Counted from the stretch's first letter, positions 7,599 to 15,487 are shown. The stretch: 53,251 bases of DNA from Methanocalculus taiwanensis (GCF_024372745.1 NZ_VOTZ01000005.1:1-53251); one strand, 5' to 3'. Made by a program: numbers and translations. The notes: generated by a model from the letters alone, not told the origin.

Positions 7599-8624
7599 AT
7601 GAGATCCCGAACTGATACAACGGATCTGGAAGGCCTCCGGGGAAGAGCGCTCGGCATCCCCGTTCAGCTGCCCCCATTCAATCCCGATAGTGATGTTCCG
7701 GAAGCTCCTGAGTATGCGGATCCACAGAGCTGGATCACCTCCCCCGCACACTTCAACAGAGAGCATCACCCCGTGGATCTCTTCTGGGTCTATCCGACCA
7801 TTCTTTCAGATGAATCAACGTACCTTATGAATATCCGTGACCCCGTCCTGCGGGAGAAGGCTGCCTGGACCCTGGTTGAGCAGGCGAGCATCTTCGACGG
7901 GCAGGCAAATATCTATGCTCCTTACTACCGGCAGAACAATGTCAGGATCAATCCGCTGATGCTCACCGATGCCCGGCCGATCTTCGAACTCGGGCAGCAT
8001 GATCTTGTCGCCGCGTTCCGGTACTTCCTTGAATATATCAACAGGGGAGAGCGGCCGATCATCCTTGCCGCCCATAGCCAGGGATCGGTCAGGGTTGTCG
8101 AACTTGTAAAGGCAGGCGAACTCCTTGCCGGTGATCCCGAGTCGATGGAACGACTCGTAGTGGCATACGTCATCGGGTACTCCATCACGCAATCTGATCT
8201 GGATGCAAATCCTCTGATGAAGATCGGCACAAACGCCACAGAGACAGGCTGCTTCATCACCTACAACACGATATCAGACGAAGAAGGAAAGGAGAAGGAT
8301 GGCCCCACCATCCGCACGGGATCGTTTGTCGTCAACCCGCTGACCTGGAAGACCGATACCGGGTTTACACCTGCATCTGCCAATTGTGAAGCTGTCTTCT
8401 TCAGGCACGAAGATCCGGAGCACCCGGTCAGGTACCCCCACTTCGCGGCAGCACAGGTCGTGAACAATGCGCTGGTGATAACAGATATCACGCATCCCGA
8501 AGAACTTCCGGCAACAAGCGTCACGTTTCCAGAGGGCGTATACCACATGTACGACTATGCGATCTTCTATGGGAACCTGCGCAAAAATGTCGAAGATCGA
8601 ATTCGTTCGTATTTCGGGAAATAG
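7599..8624 (+). CDS. DUF3089 alpha/beta-hydrolase, cytoplasmic paralogue
   Basis: A 341-residue paralogue of the preceding lipoprotein, without signal peptide or membrane helix. It keeps the same landmarks: D-L-F-W-V-Y-P-T, Y-A-P-Y-Y-R-Q, nucleophile elbow A-H-S-Q-G (Ser160) and the terminal G-V-Y-H-M-Y-D-Y-A-I-F-Y-G-N-L. It follows the first copy by five bases, so the pair is likely one operon formed by tandem duplication, with one product outside and one inside the cell. No strong ribosome site precedes the ATG, suggesting translational coupling. Substrate unknown. Confidence 0.83.
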   Translation: MRSRTDTTDLEGLRGRALGIPVQLPPFNPDSDVPEAPEYADPQSWITSPAHFNREHHPVDLFWVYPTILSDESTYLMNIRDPVLREKAAWTLVEQASIFDGQANIYAPYYRQNNVRINPLMLTDARPIFELGQHDLVAAFRYFLEYINRGERPIILAAHSQGSVRVVELVKAGELLAGDPESMERLVVAYVIGYSITQSDLDANPLMKIGTNATETGCFITYNTISDEEGKEKDGPTIRTGSFVVNPLTWKTDTGFTPASANCEAVFFRHEDPEHPVRYPHFAAAQVVNNALVITDITHPEELPATSVTFPEGVYHMYDYAIFYGNLRKNVEDRIRSYFGK

Positions 8625-8667
8625 GGGAGGCCACAGATCTCTATTCACACAGGAGACAACACCTGAA

Positions 8668-8835
8668 AACCACAGGTTCAGATGAGGAGAGATCAAGTAT
8701 TCGGAGTGGGTCCTGAAAGCGCTCACTACTCTCATTTACAGGGCGAGAACCCCCGTTTGGTGGCCGAAGGCCGCCCACTCTGAGAACCGAAGGGGGTTGG
8801 TGGTGTCCCGCCCGGAGGGACGAGGGGTCAGTTCA
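8668..8835 (+). repeat. Structured dispersed repeat, copy 2 (hairpin module)
   Basis: Matches the 9643-9822 copy. It has a purine-rich lead-in (GAGGAGAGATCAAGTATTCGGAGTGGG), a GGTGGCC-GAA-GGCCGCC hairpin at 8759-8775 and the downstream block GAACCGAAGGGGGTTGG...GGAGGGACGAGGGGTCAG. The first hairpin is eroded in this copy. It lies just after the DUF3089 pair, in the 1.2 kb stretch (8625-9840) without intact genes. Confidence 0.65.
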
Positions 8836-8949
8836 CATTCAACCACTAATCCCAGCAGATTACCCCCCCCACAACAAGCGCTTACAGGCAGGTACGTTTC
8901 AGTATGCATCTGCTGTCCTGTGACACTCCTCCTTCAGGCAAACCCCCTG

Positions 8950-8969
8950 CCCCCTTCACCTGAAGGGGG
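8950..8969. other. Perfect GC-rich hairpin
   Basis: CCCCCTTCA, two bases, then TGAAGGGGG: nine perfect base pairs with almost no loop, in the gene-free 8836-9164 segment. It is not followed by a T-tract, so it is not a convincing terminator. The surrounding 330 bases show no plausible gene. Confidence 0.45.
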
Positions 8970-9164
8970 TATAAGGATAGCATGGGGGTCCGGGCAATCG
9001 CGGGGGCACCGGCAGCCGCACCGGGTGATGGGTAAGCCTATAGAAGTGCGGCGTAAGAGATAGTACGGACGCAATTGCAGGTGGGCTGTGTTTCCGTTCT
9101 TCGTATGGGCGCGGCAGGGCACGGCAACCATTGATTCTCTACATAGATAGACTGAGATCCGGTA

Positions 9165-9545
9165 CAACACCATCAGCGCTGAAAGCGCCGGATATCCTCA
9201 CTGGCGGGGCGAACAGCCCTGCTTGGTGGCCGCTAGGCCGCCTTCACCGAACTCCGATGGGGGATGGCAGTGCCCCCCCGGAGGATGTTGTGGTGATTCT
9301 TCCACCCCATCCCCACCGCCCCGTTCCCGTCCGCACATGCTTCGCAGGAAACGTAAATCGGGCGGCCGCAGATACGACGCAGGGAGGGGCGGAAATGCTT
9401 TGTGGGGTGCCAGAGCAGATAAACCCCGATTCTGAAGAATCGCCTTTCAGGTTGCTCTGATGAGCAAGGTTTTATCGCCTCTGTCATCCTGCTCCCTCGC
9501 TACCCCGCCCCCGATACCCGCGCCGCACCTGCTTCAATTGCTCCT
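9165..9545 (+). repeat. Long copy 3 of the structured dispersed repeat
   Basis: Plus-strand counterpart of the 2350-2745 element, aligned end to end in reverse orientation. Shared items include the hairpins CGGGGC-GAACA-GCCCTG (9205-9221), GGTGGCC-GCTA-GGCCGCC (9225-9242), AGAATCG/CGATTCT near 9427-9442 and TTGCTC-ATCA-GAGCAA near 9451-9466. Loops differ between copies while stems are kept. The two long copies face each other 6.4 kb apart. Confidence 0.7.
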
Positions 9546-9642
9546 CATGATCCGTCATGATCCGGGTGAGTGGCGTTGGGATCTATACCGGGTTCAATCC
9601 CCCGTTCCGATGAATCAGGAAGACCTGAGCGATCAAAATTTT

Positions 9643-9822
9643 GGATAAAAGTGAATAAACTGAAGTTGAGATGGGAGAGAGACCAATACAAGAAGTGGGC
9701 GCGAAGCGCTCAAATCCTCACTTGCGGGGCGACAAGCCCCGTTCGGTGGCCGAAGGCCGCCCACCCTGAGAACCGAAGGGGGTTGGCGGTGCCCCCCCGG
9801 AGGGATGAGGGGTCAGTCCAGC
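9643..9822 (+). repeat. Structured dispersed repeat, copy 4 (hairpin module)
   Basis: The best-preserved hairpin module. A TATA-like GGATAAAAG (9643-9651) comes first, then GCGC-GAA-GCGC, CGGGGC-GACAA-GCCCCG (9725-9741), GGTGGCC-GAA-GGCCGCC (9745-9761) and a G/C-rich tail ending GATGAGGGGTCAG. It directly abuts the start-less HicB remnant, suggesting that insertion of the repeat damaged that locus. Confidence 0.65.
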
Positions 9823-9840
9823 CTGATTGTGTCTCTCTAG

Positions 9841-10122
9841 AAAAATAGATACAAGATATCAGACCCCCTTTCAGAAAATTGGAGAAGAGTCTCAATTCTT
9901 ATTGAACGCGATGATGAAGGCCGGTATGTTGTTGAGTGCATCGACCTTCCAGGATGTATGAGCGAGGGTGAAACACTCGAAGAAGCTATTGATAATATAA
10001 ATGAAGCCATTGTTGGGTGTCTCCGGTCACGTTTAAGGACGGCATCTGAGAAGATTTTTATAAATGCCCTCCCATCACACATTCGAATCGATCTTGATAT
10101 TCCTGGAATATCCAATGCTTAA
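9841..10122 (+). pseudogene. HicB-family antitoxin remnant without start codon
   Basis: From just after a stop at 9838-9840 to the TAA at 10120-10122 the frame is open for 93 residues. It encodes a HicB/UPF0150 core: I-L-I-E-R-D-D-E-G-R-Y-V-V-E-C-I-D-L-P-G-C, then S-E-G-E-T-L-E-E-A-I-D-N-I-N-E-A-I. The first in-frame ATG (9958) lies after the conserved strand, and no GTG or TTG start occurs before it. The native N-terminus is therefore missing or an unusual start is used. No HicA toxin is present; the expected upstream place is taken by repeat copy 4. Best read as a decayed toxin-antitoxin locus. Confidence 0.65.
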
Positions 10123-10183
10123 TCTGGGCCCCCTCGATACTGTTGCACCAAAGTCTACTATTCCCCCCTCCTCAGATTGACCC

Positions 10184-11023
10184 TCACCTCTTCCCAATCG
10201 CCCTCTCAATAATCCCCGTCCGGTCGATCTCCCCCTCCTTTCCTGCAAGAACCCGCTCCCCGAATGTGGGGGCATCCCTCTCGTACAGCACCCCGAGCGG
10301 GATTGCCCCTTCACCGGCATAGTTCCACTCACGGATCAGCCGCTCTGCAGAATCCCGGTTTGCCGGGTCATGCCCCTCCGGCGTATAGACATGCTCGTCA
10401 TAGCAGGCATGGGCATCATAGAAACTGGCACAGACCTGGAGCACCTCCACAAAGGAGAACCCCTTATGCAGGATGGCACGCTTCAGCACCTCAGCCATTC
10501 CCTTCTTATCCCGGGAATAGGAGCGGGCGATGAAGGTTGCACCCGAGGCGAGCATCAGGTCAGGCGGGTTGATCGGATCCTCATGTGTCCCTTCCGGTGT
10601 CGATTTACCGGCAAACCCAGGCGGCGATGTCGGGGTGTACTGGCCTGTTGTCAGGCCATAGACCCGGTTGTCGTGGATGATCACCGTGATATCCACGTTC
10701 CGCTTTGCCGCAAAGATCAGGTGATCGAGCCCCTCTGCATAGGCATCGCCATCCCCGGCAGAGCAGATCACCGTCAGCTGTGGGTTTCCGAGATGGATGC
10801 CGGTTGCCACCGGGATGCCCCGGCCATGGATCGCATAGAAGCTGTTTGTCTGCATATAGTCTGCAATCTTTGCATGGCAGCCGATCCCGGAGACGATAAC
10901 CACCTCTTCAGGCAGCTTTCCCAGCCCGGAAAGGACGTCCTTTATTGTATGCTGGATCACGAAATTCCCGCATCCGGGGCACCAGGTGTTCTGTGCATGG
11001 CTGATAAACTCTGCTCCCTTCAT
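10184..11023 (-). CDS. 2-oxoacid:ferredoxin oxidoreductase, beta (TPP) subunit
   Basis: A 279-residue catalytic subunit. It has W-C-P-G-C-G (Cys15, Cys18) and G-I-G-C-H for a [4Fe-4S] cluster, and the thiamine-pyrophosphate signature G-D-G-D-A-Y with a downstream N-R-V-Y-G-L-T-T-G-Q. This family oxidatively decarboxylates 2-oxoacids to acyl-CoA with ferredoxin; in methanogens it usually runs in the reductive direction for carbon assimilation. It overlaps the alpha/gamma gene by 4 bases. Whether the substrate is 2-oxoglutarate or a branched 2-oxoacid cannot be decided; there is no separate ferredoxin-like delta subunit next to it. Confidence 0.87.
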   Translation of the reverse strand: MKGAEFISHAQNTWCPGCGNFVIQHTIKDVLSGLGKLPEEVVIVSGIGCHAKIADYMQTNSFYAIHGRGIPVATGIHLGNPQLTVICSAGDGDAYAEGLDHLIFAAKRNVDITVIIHDNRVYGLTTGQYTPTSPPGFAGKSTPEGTHEDPINPPDLMLASGATFIARSYSRDKKGMAEVLKRAILHKGFSFVEVLQVCASFYDAHACYDEHVYTPEGHDPANRDSAERLIREWNYAGEGAIPLGVLYERDAPTFGERVLAGKEGEIDRTGIIERAIGKR

Positions 11024-12654
11024 TGCATCACCCCCCTCACTTTCAGCTCCAGTTCATCAAGGAAAAATGGCCGGCCGCTGACATTTGCGATCCGCCGATC
11101 GGATACGATCCCATACCCCCTGAGCAGGGAATCAAGCTGGCCGGTGGCATTCTCTTCGACCACGATCATCCGCTCGACACCCGCCAGGGCATCGGAAAAC
11201 TGTGCGAGCGGGAAGGGTGCGAGGACGATCGGTCGGATCACCTTCAGCGAAAGCCGCTCCCCAATCTCCCGGCAGGCTTCTCCTGTTGATCCAAAGCAGA
11301 TGAGGGCAACTGGTGCATCCTCTCTGCCATCCACCCTGAGGCAGCCGTAATATGCCATCTCATTTTCGATCGTCGCACCTTTTCTGATCTGCTTCACCGC
11401 ACTGGCAGCAGCGAGATCAGGATCTTCGGTCGTGATACCCACATCATCATGGGTATAGGAGTTCACCTTCACCACGTTGCCGGAAAGCGGTGGCGGATAG
11501 AAGAAAGAGATCCCGTCCGGCATATTGCAGTAACGGGCATATGTTCCGCGTGGAGAGCGGATTGAGGCAATCGGCACGGCAAAAGCAGGATCAATCGAAG
11601 TAGATTTCGGGTGCTCGCCGAGGTTTTTGTCAGAGAGAACAAACACCGGCACCTGGAACTGCCAGGCGAGGTGCACTGCACGGGCAGACCATTCATATGC
11701 CTCTTCGGTGGTGCCCGGAGCGATCACAATCCTCGGAAACTCTCCATGGCCCGCATGCAGGACAAAGCCGAGATCCCCCTGCGAGGAGTAGGTCGGCATC
11801 CCGGTGGAGGGGCCCGGCCGCATCGCCATCACGATCACCACCGGCTGCTCGGCCATACCGGCGAGCGAGACGCCTTCTGTCATCAGGCAGAACCCGCCCC
11901 CCGATGTCCCGACCGCAACCCGTTTTCCGGCATAGGAGAGGCCGAGCGCCATCGTGATCACCGCGATCTCGTTCTCGGGATGGATCACGAGCACAGGCGT
12001 ATTCTGAGCGAGATCAGCCATCGTATGCAGGATCGATGACGAAGGCGTCATCGGGTAGGAGACATAGGCATCGAGGCCGCCCCGGATCAGCCCAAGCGCA
12101 ATCGCATCGTTCCCGGCCAGCATCGGAAGCGGATCATGTGTCCGGATTGGAATCTGCATCCGCTCTTCAGCCGCATGGTATCCCCGGAGGGCAAGCCTCT
12201 GATTCTCATCAGCCCTGCCCCCAAACTCCTTCTGGATCGCCTCCTTCAGGATCTCAGGCGGTATCCCGGCAGCCCGGCAGAATGCGCCGATCAACACCGT
12301 GTTCCGGGCAATAGGCGCCCCTCCTTCTTCCCTGATGATGGTGGTTGCAGGAATCCCGATCCCCTCGCCCTTGCAATCATCGGAGTCATAGATCAAAAGT
12401 GATCCATTACCATGCCGGTTCACCGTCTCCTGGTCAAGAGCGCAGACTATCTCCGGCTTTCCCTGGATCGCCCCGATAGTATCTTCTGCTGCACGGAGAA
12501 TCGCAAAGTTATGCCCTCCCCTGATGAGGGAGGGATAGTCATAGTACATGTAGAGATGGTACCCGAGGAGGCCAAGCACCCGGCCGATTAAGAGCCCTGC
12601 CTTGTTGATCCCCTCGCCTGCCTGCCCGCCGATACAGATCGAATAATCGTTCAT
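11020..12654 (-). CDS. 2-oxoacid:ferredoxin oxidoreductase, fused gamma-alpha subunit
   Basis: A 544-residue fusion. Residues 1 to about 180 are the gamma domain (G-G-Q-A-G-E-G near the N-terminus, Y-P-S-L-I-R-G-G). From about 195 on comes the alpha domain, with Y-P-M-T-P-S-S, P-E-N-E-I-A and T-S-G-G-G-F-C-L-M-T-E. Gamma-alpha fusions are typical of the KorA-like 2-oxoacid oxidoreductases of many archaea and bacteria. Its ATG follows the stop of fdhD without a gap, and its end overlaps the beta gene, so the three are translated together. Substrate identity is uncertain. Confidence 0.87.
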   Translation of the reverse strand: MNDYSICIGGQAGEGINKAGLLIGRVLGLLGYHLYMYYDYPSLIRGGHNFAILRAAEDTIGAIQGKPEIVCALDQETVNRHGNGSLLIYDSDDCKGEGIGIPATTIIREEGGAPIARNTVLIGAFCRAAGIPPEILKEAIQKEFGGRADENQRLALRGYHAAEERMQIPIRTHDPLPMLAGNDAIALGLIRGGLDAYVSYPMTPSSSILHTMADLAQNTPVLVIHPENEIAVITMALGLSYAGKRVAVGTSGGGFCLMTEGVSLAGMAEQPVVIVMAMRPGPSTGMPTYSSQGDLGFVLHAGHGEFPRIVIAPGTTEEAYEWSARAVHLAWQFQVPVFVLSDKNLGEHPKSTSIDPAFAVPIASIRSPRGTYARYCNMPDGISFFYPPPLSGNVVKVNSYTHDDVGITTEDPDLAAASAVKQIRKGATIENEMAYYGCLRVDGREDAPVALICFGSTGEACREIGERLSLKVIRPIVLAPFPLAQFSDALAGVERMIVVEENATGQLDSLLRGYGIVSDRRIANVSGRPFFLDELELKVRGVMQ

Positions 12655-13398
12655 TCATTTCACCTTCCCGTATTGCCCAAGCCCGGTGATACGCTCAGGA
12701 TGCGTATAGACGGTGAACCGCCCCTCCCGCGTAAAACAGATCAGCGTGATGCCGGTCTTCTCTGCCATTGCTATCCCCTGGTCGGTGGAGGCGGCACGGG
12801 ATATGATGATCGGGATGCCTGCATTGGCTGCCTTCTGCACCATCCCTGACGGCTGCCTCCCTGTACAGCCGATCACGCAGTCAGATAACGGGAGATTATT
12901 CAGGACCGCATGGCCGACGACCTTGTCGACCGAGTTGTGCCGCCCGATATCCTCGCACCGGACTGCAAGCTCTCCTTTGTAAAAGAGGACAGAGGCATGC
13001 AGGGCACCGGTCTTCAGCCAGGCATCGGAATCGATCGACTCTCTCACTTCAAGGACCTTCTCAGGAGTGATTCCGGATGTCGAGAAGACTTCCGGCGGTT
13101 CTGCCACATTCGCATAGCCACCCGACGACTCAAGCGCTGCACGATACTCCCCCGTTACCGGAGCCTCGACATAGATATTCTCATCGATGACGGTGACGGA
13201 TTCTATCCGGTCAGCTATCCCTGAAGAGATCACAAAACCTGCACCCAGTTCACGAAGGTGATCGTCGGAGGCGACCATTGTCAGGAGCGGACACTCATTC
13301 AGAAGGAGGGTAAAGGTATCCTCACAGACAATAGCATCATCGATCTCCGAGATTGACCCATTTTTGTACATGATCCCGGTATGGTGAATCAGGTTCAT
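12655..13398 (-). CDS. fdhD: FdhD homologue lacking the usual cysteine pair
   Basis: A 247-residue FdhD family protein. Classical FdhD passes sulfur from a cysteine desulfurase to the molybdenum/tungsten-bisMGD cofactor of formate dehydrogenase. The C-terminal family core is clear: T-G-A-L-H-A-S, R-C-E-D-I-G-R-H-N-S-V-D-K and G-M-V-Q-K-A-A-N-A-G-I-P-I-I. The flexible loop that normally carries C-x-x-C (S-S-C-G-V-C-G-K in bacterial enzymes) here reads F-S-T-S-G-I-T-P with no cysteine. The protein may bind the cofactor without transferring sulfur, or have another role. It lies between cutA (4-base overlap) and the oxidoreductase genes, not beside formate dehydrogenase. Confidence 0.82.
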   Translation of the reverse strand: MNLIHHTGIMYKNGSISEIDDAIVCEDTFTLLLNECPLLTMVASDDHLRELGAGFVISSGIADRIESVTVIDENIYVEAPVTGEYRAALESSGGYANVAEPPEVFSTSGITPEKVLEVRESIDSDAWLKTGALHASVLFYKGELAVRCEDIGRHNSVDKVVGHAVLNNLPLSDCVIGCTGRQPSGMVQKAANAGIPIIISRAASTDQGIAMAEKTGITLICFTREGRFTVYTHPERITGLGQYGKVK

Positions 13399-13724
13399 CC
13401 GCCCACCTCCGTTTGAACCCAGTCAAGGTATGGCTGGTTCCCCTCCGGTACAGGTATACTCAGGATCTCAGGAACATCATACGAGTGGATCGCCTCGATC
13501 CGCTGGATACAATCCCTGCTCGCTTCGGCCGTTGTCTTTACGATCAGCAGCTGCTCATCATCACATACCACTTCGCCATCCCATCTGTACACCGATCGGA
13601 CCGGGGTGATATTCACGCAGGCAGCAAGCCGCTCTTCAATCAATCTCTTCGCAATCTCCTCTGCTTCGCCTGATGGCGCTGTACAGAATATGAGTACAAT
13701 ATCAGTATGATTCATCCCAATCAT
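13395..13724 (-). CDS. cutA: CutA-family divalent-cation tolerance protein
   Basis: A 109-residue trimeric ferredoxin-like-fold protein. The family signatures are E-E-R-L-A-A-C-V-N near residue 32, Y-R-W-D-G-E-V in the middle, and S-Y-D-V-P-E-I followed by Y-L-D-W-V at the C-terminus. CutA binds divalent metals such as copper; its physiological role remains unclear. An internal ATG at 13715 is an alternative start. It overlaps fdhD by 4 bases and follows iscU by 39 bases, so it probably belongs to the same transcript as the Fe-S genes. Confidence 0.9.
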   Translation of the reverse strand: MIGMNHTDIVLIFCTAPSGEAEEIAKRLIEERLAACVNITPVRSVYRWDGEVVCDDEQLLIVKTTAEASRDCIQRIEAIHSYDVPEILSIPVPEGNQPYLDWVQTEVGG

Positions 13725-13763
13725 ACCAACAGAGGCGGGGGGATGTAAAAAAGATTTGGAAGA

Positions 13764-14189
13764 TCATTCACAGGCGTGGCAATCGCCACATCCTGCACAT
13801 GCCACGTCGCCCCACGGGGGAAGCCCCTGCCTCTCCCGGTAATTATTGATCGCCGCATGGATCGCTTCCTCTGCAAGCACTGAACAGTGGAGCTTCTGGG
13901 GAGGGAGCCCCTCGAGGGCTTCTGCAACCGCCTTGTTTGAGACCTCCCATGCTTCTTCGAGTGTTTTTCCGATGATCATCTCAGTTGCCATCGAGGAGGA
14001 GGCAACCGCCGCCCCGCACCCGAAGGTCTGGAATGCTGCATCTTCGATTTTATTCTCATGAATCTTCAGAAAAATCCGCATGATATCCCCGCACTTCTGG
14101 TTGCCGACCTCGCCGATCCCGTCGGCATCCGGGATCTCCCGCTGGTTCCGCGGATTCATAAAATGGTCCATTACTTTCTCTGAGTACAT
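13764..14189 (-). CDS. iscU: IscU/NifU-type Fe-S scaffold with a cysteine-rich tail
   Basis: A 141-residue scaffold on which Fe-S clusters are assembled from sulfur supplied by the adjacent desulfurase. The three scaffold cysteines are present (K-C-G-D, F-G-C-G-A-A, L-H-C-S), with the Asp after the first cysteine. The protein is longer than bare IscU because its end carries [10 protein letters not shown], a C-x2-C-x2-C-x2-C motif that could hold an additional cluster or metal. Its ribosome site lies at the end of the desulfurase gene, six bases upstream. Confidence 0.9.
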   Translation of the reverse strand: MYSEKVMDHFMNPRNQREIPDADGIGEVGNQKCGDIMRIFLKIHENKIEDAAFQTFGCGAAVASSSMATEMIIGKTLEEAWEVSNKAVAEALEGLPPQKLHCSVLAEEAIHAAINNYRERQGLPPWGDVACAGCGDCHACE

Positions 14190-14195
14190 CTGAAT

Positions 14196-15374
14196 TCACC
14201 TGCTCCTGAGTTCTTTAGGTGTCAATGGCGACATATCCCGGAGCCGCTGTACCACCTTCGGCACAGTCTCCAGTACATAGTCGATCTCTTCTTCTGCCGT
14301 CTCCTCCCCGAGCGTCAGCCTGAGTGATCCATGTGCGATCTCATGGGGGATGCCGCAGGCAAGAAGGACATGCGAGGGATCAAGGGATGCGGATGTGCAG
14401 GCGCTCCCTGTTGAGGCTGCAATCCCGTGTGCATTCAGGAGGAGGAGTATCGATTCCCCTTCGATATATTCGAAGATGTAATTGACGTTGTTTGGGAGCC
14501 GCTCGTTTGGATGACCATTCAGCCTGCTCGCCGGGATTGCACCAAGCCCGGCAATGAGCTTCTCCCTCAGCTTCAGGATACGATCCGTCTTCTCAGGCAT
14601 CAGGGCAACCGCACGCTCAATTGCCGCCCCGAGCCCGACGATTGCAGGGACATTCTCGGTCCCTGCCCGCCGCCGCTTCTCCTGGGCGCCGCCATGCATG
14701 AACGGAGCAATACGGGTGCCCTTCCTGATATAGAGCGCACCGATGCCTTTTGGACCGCGAAACTTGTGAGCTGAGAGAGAAAGGAGATCGACATTCAATG
14801 AATTCACATCAACCGGGATATGCCCGACCGCCTGCACCGCATCGGTATGGAAGGCGATCTTCTTTGTTCTCGCAATCTCACCGATCTCAGCAATCGGCTG
14901 GATAGTGCCGATCTCGTTATTGGCGAGCATGATCGAGATCAGGATCGTATCGTCCCTGATCGCAGCCAGAACATCCGCAACCCTCACCCTGCCAGATTCA
15001 TCCACCGGGAGATAGGTCACCTCGTATCCTTCCTTTTCAAGTGCCTCGCAGGTATGCAGAACCGCGTGGTGCTCGATTGCGGATGTGATAATATGCCGCC
15101 CTTTCTTTGCATGGGCTGTGGCAACCCCGCGAATTGCCCAGTTGTCAGATTCGGTTCCACCTGAGGTGAAGTAGATCTCATCCGCTTTTGCACCGATCGC
15201 CGCCGCAACCTTTCCCCGTGCATCCTCAACTGCGGTGCGCGAGGCTGCCGCGAGATCATAGAGCGAAGAAGGGTTCCCAAAACATTCAGAAAAGTACGGG
15301 AGCATCGCAGATACGACATCGGGATGCGTCTTCGTCGTTGCAGCATTATCCAGGTAAATGAGGCGTTTCTTCAT
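14196..15374 (-). CDS. nifS: Cysteine desulfurase (IscS/NifS type)
   Basis: A 392-residue PLP enzyme that takes sulfur from cysteine for Fe-S cluster and cofactor biosynthesis. It has Y-L-D-N-A-A-T-T at the N-terminus, the PLP lysine in L-S-A-H-K-F-R-G-P-K-G, and the persulfide-forming cysteine in G-S-A-C-T-S-A-S near residue 325. The ATG at 15374 has a GAGGAG site seven bases upstream and is preferred to a GTG at 15380. It heads the six-gene minus-strand unit nifS-iscU-cutA-fdhD-2-oxoacid oxidoreductase. Confidence 0.92.
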   Translation of the reverse strand: MKKRLIYLDNAATTKTHPDVVSAMLPYFSECFGNPSSLYDLAAASRTAVEDARGKVAAAIGAKADEIYFTSGGTESDNWAIRGVATAHAKKGRHIITSAIEHHAVLHTCEALEKEGYEVTYLPVDESGRVRVADVLAAIRDDTILISIMLANNEIGTIQPIAEIGEIARTKKIAFHTDAVQAVGHIPVDVNSLNVDLLSLSAHKFRGPKGIGALYIRKGTRIAPFMHGGAQEKRRRAGTENVPAIVGLGAAIERAVALMPEKTDRILKLREKLIAGLGAIPASRLNGHPNERLPNNVNYIFEYIEGESILLLLNAHGIAASTGSACTSASLDPSHVLLACGIPHEIAHGSLRLTLGEETAEEEIDYVLETVPKVVQRLRDMSPLTPKELRSR

Positions 15375-15428
15375 CTCCACTCTCCTCGTCAGAAGGTATC
15401 GTCATAGAATGGTATAACCATTTGTCAG

Positions 15429-15446
15429 GAATCAGTACCCTGATTC
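15429..15446. promoter_or_regulatory. Palindrome between nifS and dapL
   Basis: GAATCAG-TACC-CTGATTC, a perfect 7 bp inverted repeat with a four-base centre, followed by a third half-copy (GTGATTCT) at 15450-15457. It lies just upstream of a TATA-like TTCTTAAGTA whose distance to the dapL ATG (about 29 bases) predicts an almost leaderless transcript. A transcription-factor site for one or both divergent units is plausible. Confidence 0.4.
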
Positions 15447-15487
15447 TCAGTGATTCTTAAGTACCGTAAGATTGAACAGTACTCACA

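Noticed and set aside
8950-8969. GC-rich hairpin as a terminator for the DUF3089 pair
   Set aside because: It is over 300 bases downstream of the genes and lacks a following T-tract.
8934-9173. 79-codon minus-strand frame in the gene-free stretch
   Set aside because: Arg/Cys/Pro-rich composition, no recognisable domain and no ribosome site; it overlaps GC-rich spacer and hairpin sequence.
8668-9822. Repeats considered as a CRISPR array
   Set aside because: Copies are long, imperfect, irregularly spaced and contain several different hairpins; no short identical repeats with unique spacers.
10075-10100. ATTCGAATC resembling a tRNA T-loop
   Set aside because: No acceptor or anticodon stem can be formed around it; it lies inside the HicB-like frame.
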